Positions 1-7,189 of a stretch of DNA of 64,000 nucleotides are shown piece by piece. The notes beneath the pieces were generated by a model that saw only the letters and a program-made list of their open reading frames with translations, was not told the DNA's origin and made no database searches. Numbering within the stretch: the stretch's first letter is position 1; each line of letters opens with the position of its first letter. A program made the translations under genes and the position numbers. Source of the stretch: a bacterium SCSIO 12827 (GTDB lineage: Bacteria; Pseudomonadota; Alphaproteobacteria; Rhodospirillales; Casp-alpha2); assembly GCA_024397995.1 (NCBI GenBank), contig CP073746.1, forward strand, positions 3,718,001 through 3,782,000. Reading direction: 5' to 3'.

Positions 1-1194
1 ACTGTGCTGGAGGAAATTCCGACCGATAATTCTCTTGGTTACTTTTACACGCTGATGACCTACTTCCTGGGTTTTGGCGATGGCGACGAATACAAGGTCA
101 TGGGCTTGGCGCCGTATGGTGAGCCGACCGTCGATCTTAATAAGATCATCCGGCCTGTCGACGGCGGGTGGGAATTTGATTGGTCGTTCGTGCGCCGGGA
201 CCCGTCGGTCAAATCACCGTTTGAGCCACTTTACGGCCCCAACTTGGCCGAGGTTTTAGGCCAACCCAGCCGCATTCCGGGAAGCGAGATGACGCCGTTC
301 TACCGAGACTTGGCACGCTCGATTCAGGCCGCCACGGAAGAGTGCCTTTTGAGTCTGCTTAAATCCGCCCGGGCACGCGTCCCCGATACGGCCAATTTCT
401 GTTATGCAGGCGGCGTTGCACTCAATTGCTCGGCCAACCGCCGCGTTGTCACCGACGCGGGGTTCGAGACTTTCTATGTTTCGCCCGTGTGTTCGGATCG
501 CGGCCTCGCTCTTGGCTGCGCCTATTATGGGGCGGTACAGATGGGCGACACGCCGTGGCCGCTGCTCACCCCCTATCTTGGGTCTTCCTATTCCGACGAC
601 CATATTCGCCAGGAACTAACGGGCAATAGCTGCACCTTTGAGGAAGTGGAAGATCCAGCTGAATCAGCGGCAGCACTTCTTGCTGAAGGCAAAATTCTGG
701 GATGGTTTCAAGGCCGGTCAGAAGCCGGGGCGCGGGCGTTGGGTAACCGCTCAATCATTGCCGCAGCCGGAACCGAGGAGATGCGTGACCTTGTGAATGC
801 TCGCATCAAATACCGTGAGGAATTTCGTCCCTTCGCGCCGTCTGCCCTGAAAGAGCGGGCGCAGGATTTCTTCGATATCGATTCCAGAGACTACCCATCC
901 ATGTCGATTACGGTAGATGCCAAAGCCGATGCCGCCGACAAAATTCGCGCCGTTGTCCATACGGACGGAACCGCCCGGCTGCAAACCGTGCGAAGCTCGG
1001 ACAACGAAATTTATTACAACCTGATCCGCGCCTACGATGCGGTCACCGACGTTCCGGTGATACTGAACACCAGCTTCAATCTTAAGGGCCAGCCGATCGT
1101 CGAAACTCCGCGGGATGCCCTTATGACATTCTTCGGATGCGGCTTGGATGCGCTGATGTTGGGCCGTTTTCTGGTTCGAAAGCCCGCCGCGTGA
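1..1194 (+). CDS. Carbamoyltransferase, NodU/CmcH family, C-terminal part (5' end outside window)
   Basis: The reading frame is open at the left edge, so only about the last 397 residues are present. The GTG at position 4 is not a credible start, because the N-terminal metal-binding HxxxD region of this family is missing. Family hallmarks that remain are GGVALNCSANR in the middle and GRSEAGARALGNRS in the C-terminal domain, followed by the conserved LNTSFNLKGQPIVETP stretch. Members transfer a carbamoyl group from carbamoyl phosphate to a sugar or antibiotic hydroxyl, normally in the cytoplasm. Here the likely substrate is a glycan precursor, since a second family member lies at 2039 and sugar genes follow. 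The stop overlaps the GTG start of the next gene, so the two are translationally coupled. The family call is firm; the acceptor is unknown. Confidence 0.88.
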   Translation, partial: TVLEEIPTDNSLGYFYTLMTYFLGFGDGDEYKVMGLAPYGEPTVDLNKIIRPVDGGWEFDWSFVRRDPSVKSPFEPLYGPNLAEVLGQPSRIPGSEMTPFYRDLARSIQAATEECLLSLLKSARARVPDTANFCYAGGVALNCSANRRVVTDAGFETFYVSPVCSDRGLALGCAYYGAVQMGDTPWPLLTPYLGSSYSDDHIRQELTGNSCTFEEVEDPAESAAALLAEGKILGWFQGRSEAGARALGNRSIIAAAGTEEMRDLVNARIKYREEFRPFAPSALKERAQDFFDIDSRDYPSMSITVDAKADAADKIRAVVHTDGTARLQTVRSSDNEIYYNLIRAYDAVTDVPVILNTSFNLKGQPIVETPRDALMTFFGCGLDALMLGRFLVRKPAA

Positions 1195-1976
1195 TTCCTG
1201 TTTCAGCCGGACCGGAAAAGCATATCGCCGGTGCATTTTCTCGATTCGGCGTACCCCGCGACAGCACATTGTTCGTTCACAGTTCATTTAAGGCCTGCGG
1301 CCGCGAGGGTGGCGATCCGGTCAATGTATTGGAAGCAATGCTCGAGTACATGGCGCCCGGCACGTTGATGTTACCGACCATGTCCTGGCGGTTCGTCAAA
1401 CCGTCCGACCCATTTTTTGATGAACTGAAGACACCGTCCAACGTCGGTATCCTGACGGAAATATTTCGCACACGATATGCCGACGGGCGCAGCATTCACC
1501 CAACCCATTCCGTCGCCGCCAAGGGCAAGGATGCCGCAGCGCTGCTTGATGGCCATCACTTGGATGACACGCCGTGTTCCGCCAACAGCCCCTTTGGCCG
1601 CCTTTGCCAGGCGGATGGATGGGTTGTCATGTTCGGCATCTCCATGGATTGCTGCACTCTCATCCATCACGTCGAAGAGATAATCGCACCGGACCTTTAC
1701 CTACAGCCGGTAGAGCGGACCGAACATTATAATTGCCGCCGTCGCAACGGCGAGGAAATCTCCGTTGCCTTGCGTCGCCATTTGTTCTTGCCTCGCGATT
1801 ACTGGCAATTTCAGGACATCATTGCGGCAGACGGAAAGTTATCGGTTTTTGCCATCGGCAACACAGTGATCCGTGCGTTCCGAGCCCGTGATCTTGTTTC
1901 GGCCACAACCCGCGTTCTTGAACATAAGCCCGACGCCGTGATCGCCCGGCCGGGACAACGCTATCGAATGATGTAA
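1191..1976 (+). CDS. AAC(3)-family N-acetyltransferase, probably acting on an amino sugar
   Basis: The 261-residue product belongs to the aminoglycoside 3-N-acetyltransferase (antibiotic_NAT) fold. Visible marks are the N-terminal LFVHSSFKACG strand, the MLPTMSWRF segment, the RSIHPTHSVAAKGKDA block, and a central HHVEE. I chose the GTG at 1191, which overlaps the upstream stop (GTGA); the longer frame back to 1137 would overlap the upstream gene by more than 50 bases and adds nothing conserved. Chromosomal members inside polysaccharide loci are thought to acetylate amino groups of nucleotide sugars or glycans rather than antibiotics, using acetyl-CoA. Its position between two carbamoyltransferases supports a glycan-decoration role. 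The precise substrate cannot be read from sequence. Confidence 0.82.
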   Translation: MIPVSAGPEKHIAGAFSRFGVPRDSTLFVHSSFKACGREGGDPVNVLEAMLEYMAPGTLMLPTMSWRFVKPSDPFFDELKTPSNVGILTEIFRTRYADGRSIHPTHSVAAKGKDAAALLDGHHLDDTPCSANSPFGRLCQADGWVVMFGISMDCCTLIHHVEEIIAPDLYLQPVERTEHYNCRRRNGEEISVALRRHLFLPRDYWQFQDIIAADGKLSVFAIGNTVIRAFRARDLVSATTRVLEHKPDAVIARPGQRYRMM

Positions 1977-2038
1977 ACACGGACATCACGTTTCGATAGG
2001 TTCTGACTCATTTCACAATAATACGGCATAACAAATCC

Positions 2039-4018
2039 ATGATTGTTCTAGGTCTTCATTTCGGCCACGACGCGTCGGTCTCGGTGGTCCGCGACGGCAT
2101 TGTCCTCAACTGCATCGAGAGCGAACGCTTTACCCGCGCCAAGCATGCCATCGGGTTGACCGCTCGCGAGGTCGGTCTGGCCTTGGCAGACGCAGATGTG
2201 GCGGTCGCCGACATCGATTACTGTTCCGTGACGTCGACACAGCGCCTGGAATATTTGTTCGAAGACCCGGCGCGACTGTCCTTCACTGTCGATCTGGCGG
2301 CGCCGCATGCAAAATATTGCACAAGCGGAATCGACGCCGACACCCTTAGCCAGAAATCCCCCAAATATCTTGGTGAGATCCTCGCGCAGGGCCGCTTTCA
2401 TCCCTATCTGAAACGGCTGCCCGAAAGCTTTTTGAATAATTTCCAAGCCCTCGAAAGTGTCGGCGCCATCGAGGACTTCCTGATTCCCGATAAGTGGCTG
2501 AAACCACGCACCTTGACTGAAACCGCCGATATCGACCTGAGCGATGTGCTGAGCGATGAAAATCGGTTTGGCATGCAGGTTCCAGTCACGGTTCAGGTAG
2601 AAGGTCGCGCCATACCGGGCTTCATGATGTCGCACCAATTTGCCCACGCGGCTTACGCATTTTTCGCGTCGGATTTCGATGCGGCCGCGATAATGACCCA
2701 TGATGGCAGCGACCCCGGCACGTCCTACTGGGGTGGCATGTACTACTATGGAGAAGGCACGAACCTGTACTCGGTCGCGCCCCATTTCCTGTCGGCGGGA
2801 AACCTTTATGAGCGCATCGCCTTCTTATTGAATTTGGGTTACGACACAGGCGCCGGCAAACTTATGGGCCTGGCACCCTGGGGCAAGCCGCGGTTCTATG
2901 ATCCAGCCTTTGTCGGCAATTGGTTCGACGGCCTGCAGGCACCCATCGTCGAGCCGGGGGAAAAGGCGGCAGCCGCAATTCCCGACTGGATCACCGACGA
3001 ACGCCACCCGCTGCTTTATCGCTGGCTATGCCATTGTCTCAATCAGGCCGAGACGGAAGGCTACGATTTCGATCCTCTCGGCGACACAGACCGGATTCTC
3101 GAACCCATAAACGCGGATTTGGCCGCGAGTACCCAGCATCTGATCGAAGAAATTCTCCTCCGTGCGGCGGAAAGTCACGCTGTCTTACAGGACCGACTGG
3201 GCAGGCCGACCCCTAATCTGTGCCTAAGCGGCGGTGTTGCGCTCAACTGCCCCGCCAACAGCGTCCTGTCCAATAAGTCGCCGTTCGAACATCTGTTCGT
3301 CCCGCCAGCGGTCAGCGACCGCGGACTTTCCATCGGTGGTGCGCTGGCCGTTACCCACAACATATTTGCCGTTCCGAGGCCTAAAAGAAAATTGGATGCC
3401 CGAGAGTGCGCCTATCTCGGCCCCGCACGCTCAAATGAGGAAGTGCAAGCCGCGCTGACGCGCTTTGCAGACGACATAATCGCAACCGAACTGACCGAGT
3501 ATTGCGACGTTGCCGCCAAGATGTTGGCTGAAAACAAGGTCATCGCCTGGTACGACGGACGATCCGAAACAGGTCCGCGCGCCCTCGGTCATAGATCGAT
3601 CCTGGCGCATCCGGGACACGATGAGAATTGGCGACGGGTCAACGCCATCAAGGGGCGCGAGCACTGGCGACCGTTTGCCCCGGCAGTGTTGGAAGAAGAT
3701 GCCGGCGAATGGTTCGAGGAATGCCCGATTCCTTCCCCGTTTATGCTATTCACGGCCCGTGTTAAAAACGACCGCTTACCCGCGATCACACATGTAGACG
3801 GCAGCTCGCGGATTCAGACTGTGAGCGAATCCGAGGGCGCCTATTTTCATGTTATTAGCGCGTTCAAAACGTTGACGGGGCTGCCCGTAGTCATGAATAC
3901 ATCCCTCAATGGACCGGGAGAGCCCATCGTTGAGACCCCGGATGAAGCACTATTGCTGTTTCTCAACACCGACTTGGACGCTCTATTTTTCCCGGGCGTA
4001 ATGGTTGTTGCATCCTAG
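2039..4018 (+). CDS. Carbamoyltransferase, NodU/CmcH family
   Basis: This is a complete 659-residue member of the family, within the usual 550-660 range. The N-terminal ASKHA-type domain opens with GLHFGHDASVSVVRDG (residues 5-20). The middle carries the PHFLSAGNLYE and GYDTGAGKLMGLAPWGKP segments and GGVALNCPANS, and the C-terminal domain carries YDGRSETGPRALGHRS. The enzyme is expected to make carbamoyl-adenylate from carbamoyl phosphate and ATP and pass the carbamoyl group to a sugar hydroxyl. It is only distantly similar to the partial copy at 1-1194, so this is an old paralogue pair and not a recent duplication. A 62-base gap separates it from the acetyltransferase gene. No obvious Shine-Dalgarno precedes the ATG, which is supported instead by the conserved N terminus. 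Confidence 0.9.
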   Translation: MIVLGLHFGHDASVSVVRDGIVLNCIESERFTRAKHAIGLTAREVGLALADADVAVADIDYCSVTSTQRLEYLFEDPARLSFTVDLAAPHAKYCTSGIDADTLSQKSPKYLGEILAQGRFHPYLKRLPESFLNNFQALESVGAIEDFLIPDKWLKPRTLTETADIDLSDVLSDENRFGMQVPVTVQVEGRAIPGFMMSHQFAHAAYAFFASDFDAAAIMTHDGSDPGTSYWGGMYYYGEGTNLYSVAPHFLSAGNLYERIAFLLNLGYDTGAGKLMGLAPWGKPRFYDPAFVGNWFDGLQAPIVEPGEKAAAAIPDWITDERHPLLYRWLCHCLNQAETEGYDFDPLGDTDRILEPINADLAASTQHLIEEILLRAAESHAVLQDRLGRPTPNLCLSGGVALNCPANSVLSNKSPFEHLFVPPAVSDRGLSIGGALAVTHNIFAVPRPKRKLDARECAYLGPARSNEEVQAALTRFADDIIATELTEYCDVAAKMLAENKVIAWYDGRSETGPRALGHRSILAHPGHDENWRRVNAIKGREHWRPFAPAVLEEDAGEWFEECPIPSPFMLFTARVKNDRLPAITHVDGSSRIQTVSESEGAYFHVISAFKTLTGLPVVMNTSLNGPGEPIVETPDEALLLFLNTDLDALFFPGVMVVAS

Positions 4019-4103
4019 AGCAATCGTTGTTTCAGCATGGAAACTCGCCGTGCAGACATGGAATCACCACAGTTAAACCCACATGGGTTTTACTTGACTC
4101 ACA

Positions 4104-4131
4104 TTGACCGGAAATAAATTTAGATTAGTAT
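4104..4131 (+). promoter_or_regulatory. Putative sigma70-type promoter for the radical SAM gene and downstream operon
   Basis: An AT-rich island in a GC-rich locus contains TTGACC (4104-4109), a 16-base spacer and TAGTAT (4126-4131), ending 27 bases before the ATG at 4159. An overlapping alternative pairs TTGACT (4094-4099) with TAAATT (4115-4120). This is the clearest promoter-like sequence inside the glycan locus, at a 140-base gap where most other junctions overlap. Confidence 0.5.
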
Positions 4132-4158
4132 ATCAACGCGTTATTGGAGACTTACGTC

Positions 4159-5142
4159 ATGGACATGAAAATTGTCGACCCAAAGATCAAGCAGGAGAAT
4201 GAAGGCGTTGTCGCTGACTTCGCCAAGGTGATGGGTATCACCTCAAATCACGAGCTGGAGCGCTTTCCCAAGCGCATTGCGATCGAAGTGACTTCGACCT
4301 GCAATGCCCGCTGCGTGATGTGTCCCATTGAGGAATGGGAGCGCAGCGTCAACTTCATGCCCGATGACATTTTCAACAAGATTGTCGAAGACATGCGCCC
4401 TCACGTCGATTGGATCGAAGAGGTTTCTCTCCATATCGACGGCGAGCCGTTAATGGACAAGAAGCTCGAAGCCAAGCTCATCGTCATGAAGGAGATGGGA
4501 ATCAAGTCGGTGATGATCACGTCAAATGCCGGATTGATGTGGGAACACCGTTCCGAATCTCTTCTGAAAGCAGGCCTTGATCGCGTCGACTTTTCCATCG
4601 ACGGCGCGACCAAAGAGACTTTTGAGGCGATCCGCCTGCGCCTTAATTTTGAAGAATGCGTCACCAATATCGAAAACTTCCTCAAGGTGCGTGACCGTTT
4701 GGGTAAAACGGACGATGTGCATGTCACGATCCGAATGACCGTGTCTGAAACCAACTGCGACGAGTACGAAGATTTCAAGGCCTACTGGAAGCCGTTGTTG
4801 GGGAAGAACGATCGCGTCTACGGAAAGCTTCTGCACAATTGGGGTGCCTGGGCCGAAGAGTTTGCCCCGGGATCCGGGATTGACAAAACCGCCCTGAATA
4901 ATCGCGCCTGTCCGTCCCCCTGGGTTAACTTCAACATCTTCACCGACGGTCGCGTGCCGTTGTGTTGCGTCGACTTTAACGCTGATCTTGAGATGGGCAA
5001 CGTGGTCGACAACACGATTCAGGAAATTTGGCAAAATCCAGTATCGCGCAATGCCCGCCAACAAATGCTTGAGCAGGGCCGAAATTGGAGCGCCAAGTGT
5101 GTCGATTGCCTGGCCTGGGATCAAACGCTGAAACTTTCCTGA
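4159..5142 (+). CDS. Radical SAM/SPASM domain protein
   Basis: The 327-residue product has the radical SAM cluster motif CNARCVMC (Cys48, Cys52, Cys55), which binds the 4Fe-4S cluster that cleaves S-adenosylmethionine. A C-terminal SPASM-type region has Cys251, Cys269, Cys270, Cys314 and Cys317, positioned to bind auxiliary clusters. The ATG at 4159 is chosen because GGAG at 4146-4149 sits at ideal spacing; an earlier TTG at 4144 lies inside that ribosome-binding site. SPASM enzymes modify peptides, sugars or cofactors by radical chemistry. Here the surrounding genes suggest a carbohydrate or nucleotide-sugar substrate, but no peptide or sugar partner is identifiable. It is followed at short distance by a TIGR04372-like glycosyltransferase. 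Family firm, reaction unknown. Confidence 0.85.
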   Translation: MDMKIVDPKIKQENEGVVADFAKVMGITSNHELERFPKRIAIEVTSTCNARCVMCPIEEWERSVNFMPDDIFNKIVEDMRPHVDWIEEVSLHIDGEPLMDKKLEAKLIVMKEMGIKSVMITSNAGLMWEHRSESLLKAGLDRVDFSIDGATKETFEAIRLRLNFEECVTNIENFLKVRDRLGKTDDVHVTIRMTVSETNCDEYEDFKAYWKPLLGKNDRVYGKLLHNWGAWAEEFAPGSGIDKTALNNRACPSPWVNFNIFTDGRVPLCCVDFNADLEMGNVVDNTIQEIWQNPVSRNARQQMLEQGRNWSAKCVDCLAWDQTLKLS

Positions 5143-5183
5143 CGGCTTCGGAATAAGCCGTTTCTCTGCCTTCATCCGCTTTG

Positions 5184-6356
5184 ATGCTCCGCCGCTTGTA
5201 CCGCACGGTTAGATCACTTGCCGTATTTGTGATCAGGAATGCGCTCGTGCGGCCGCTATTTTTCATCGCGTCGCGGTTTTCGCAAATCCACATCATCGTC
5301 ATGCAGGGCCGGATCGGTCCGCTTGCGTGCATACCTGAATACTGCGCCCGGATGGTTCAGATGGGGGGGATCGGTCCAAAGGATCGGTTTGTTTTCATTC
5401 TTGAAAGCCGTGAAAACAACAGCCTGATTGAAATCGTCCGCCGTCGATGGCCTGTCTTTGTTGCCGAAAGATTCAATGAGTTCGTTGCCGATGTGTTTAC
5501 AGGCCTGGAACAGAACGACGGCCAGGCCTTTGCCCTAAAGCCGCTCAACAAGCCATTTGCCTTGGCAAAAGGTGAGACTCAATTCTCTAAGGATGAAGAC
5601 GCGCGCGGTCGCCGGCTTCTCGCGGATATGGGGATTGGGGCAGACCAATGGTTCGTCTGTTTCCATAGCCGTGATCCGTCTTATCTAAACGCACGATTTC
5701 CGAAACAGAATTGGTCTTATCATTCCTACCGCGACACGGACATCACACGGTCCCGCAAGGCAATGGAGTATATCGCCGGGCTGGGGGGCGTCGCTGTCCG
5801 AGTGGGATCTCACCCACATGCCCCCATCGAACCGGGCCCTGGAATCATCGACTACGCAAGCAATTACCGCGATGAGTTCGGCGACATCTATCTTTTGGCC
5901 AAGTGCCGGTTCATGGTTGGCTGCTCGTCCGGGTTGACCGGCGTTGCCACGATGTTCGATGTACCGGTGGCGATGAACAATCTCATTCCATATGCCCCAG
6001 GACCACACGGACCTTGTGACATTTTCACGCCAAAACTTGTCTGGAGCCATGATCAGAAGCGGCATCTGAGCTTTGATGAATGCAGGGATCTGGGATTGTT
6101 CGATCCGTTTTCGAAAGGTGCAACCCAGAGCTTCTACGATGACAACAGGCTTTCTCCCGTCGAAAACAGCGAAGATGAAGTCTTGGACCTTTGCATGGAC
6201 ATGCTCGATAGGCTCGACGGTCGACAACCGGATTCTGAATTGGCCGGCCTTCAAGAACGATTCAACGCCCGCTACTACGCCAATTTCGAGGATATCCAAT
6301 ACAGAACTCGTATCGGCCCTAGGTTTCTCAGCAAGTACAGACATCTGATGGGCTGA
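5184..6356 (+). CDS. Putative glycosyltransferase, TIGR04372-like
   Basis: The product has about 390 residues. The N terminus has a basic, hydrophobic stretch (LYRTVRSLAVFVIRNALVRP) that could associate with the membrane. The central WFVCFHSRDPSYL, the later SYRDTDITRSRKAMEYI with a G-x-V-x-R-V-G strand, and the KCRFMVGCSSGLTGVA region match my memory of the TIGR04372 putative glycosyltransferases, which have a GT-B-like C-terminal half. It would transfer a sugar to the growing glycan in the cytoplasm. No strong ribosome-binding site is visible; ATG 5184 or TTG 5181 are both possible starts. It lies 41 bases after the radical SAM gene and is probably cotranscribed with it. The assignment rests on motif memory, so it is moderate. 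Confidence 0.6.
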   Translation: MLRRLYRTVRSLAVFVIRNALVRPLFFIASRFSQIHIIVMQGRIGPLACIPEYCARMVQMGGIGPKDRFVFILESRENNSLIEIVRRRWPVFVAERFNEFVADVFTGLEQNDGQAFALKPLNKPFALAKGETQFSKDEDARGRRLLADMGIGADQWFVCFHSRDPSYLNARFPKQNWSYHSYRDTDITRSRKAMEYIAGLGGVAVRVGSHPHAPIEPGPGIIDYASNYRDEFGDIYLLAKCRFMVGCSSGLTGVATMFDVPVAMNNLIPYAPGPHGPCDIFTPKLVWSHDQKRHLSFDECRDLGLFDPFSKGATQSFYDDNRLSPVENSEDEVLDLCMDMLDRLDGRQPDSELAGLQERFNARYYANFEDIQYRTRIGPRFLSKYRHLMG

Positions 6357-6445
6357 CGGTTCCGGCATTCTGATATGCCCTCTCCAATTATCGCAACGAT
6401 AGTTCAAGCCTCTATGGCACAGCCGGCTGATGGCAAGGAAATCCG

Positions 6446-7189
6446 TTGACCCTCTGCGCAATCATTCAGGCCCGCATGACTTCGACCCGGCTTCCGGGAA
6501 AAGTCCTGAGCCCGCTATATGGCCAGCCGGTTCTTGCGCGTGTAATCGAGCGGCTCGGCCGGGCGCAAAGCATTGATGCCATCGCGGTTGCCACAACCGT
6601 CAATGCGACCGACGACCCTATTGCCGCTCTCACCGCCGAACTGTCGGTACCGTGTTTTCGCGGAAGCGAGAGTGATGTCTTGTCCCGTTATCTGGGTACG
6701 GCCCGCATGATGCAAGCGGATGCCGTCATCCGCATCACCGCGGACTGTCCCCTCATCGACCCTGCCATCGTCGATTTGGTTGCCTCGGCTTTCGCAAGTT
6801 ACGGCGCGGACTATGCGGCTAATACCCTTACCCGATCCTACCCGATCGGCCTCGATACTGAAATTTTCACCTTTGCCGCCCTGGACCGCGCCCAACAAAG
6901 TGCCACCCGGCCCGATGAACGTGAACACGTGACCCCTTACATCTATCGCCATCCTGAATTTTTTTCGTTACACGGCATCGACGCGCCCCCGGCACACCGC
7001 CATCCCAACCTGCGCCTGACCCTCGACACGCCCGAAGATCTGCAACTCATCACTGCGGTCTATGATGCGCTTTATCCTGAGAACCCGGAGTTCTGCCTGG
7101 ACGATGTCCTGACCCTGTTGGGCTCTCACCCTGACCTTGCCAAGATCAATCAGGATGTGCCGCACAACTGGATCATGGGGCGCCCATGA
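6446..7189 (+). CDS. spsF: SpsF/NeuA-like cytidylyltransferase for a nonulosonic acid or other sugar
   Basis: The 247-residue protein opens with IIQARMTSTRLPGKVL, the nucleotide-binding signature of the cytidylyltransferase family that includes Bacillus SpsF and resembles CMP-sugar synthetases. RITADCPLIDP provides the metal-binding region. The start is a TTG at 6446 with AAGGAA six bases upstream. In spore-coat loci spsF sits with spsE (NeuB-like) and spsG (PseG-like); here the same three families occur together (PseG fusion at 9147, PseI at 10634), so it probably activates the nonulosonic acid they make. The stop overlaps the next start (ATGA). A standard PseF is not seen. The substrate is inferred from context. 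Confidence 0.75.
   Translation: MTLCAIIQARMTSTRLPGKVLSPLYGQPVLARVIERLGRAQSIDAIAVATTVNATDDPIAALTAELSVPCFRGSESDVLSRYLGTARMMQADAVIRITADCPLIDPAIVDLVASAFASYGADYAANTLTRSYPIGLDTEIFTFAALDRAQQSATRPDEREHVTPYIYRHPEFFSLHGIDAPPAHRHPNLRLTLDTPEDLQLITAVYDALYPENPEFCLDDVLTLLGSHPDLAKINQDVPHNWIMGRP

Noticed and set aside
1191-1976. Aminoglycoside resistance gene
   Set aside because: The fold fits, but the gene is embedded in a glycan locus with coupled translation and no mobile element, so a sugar substrate is more likely.
4144-4158. TTG start for the radical SAM gene
   Set aside because: This TTG lies in the Shine-Dalgarno sequence for the ATG at 4159.
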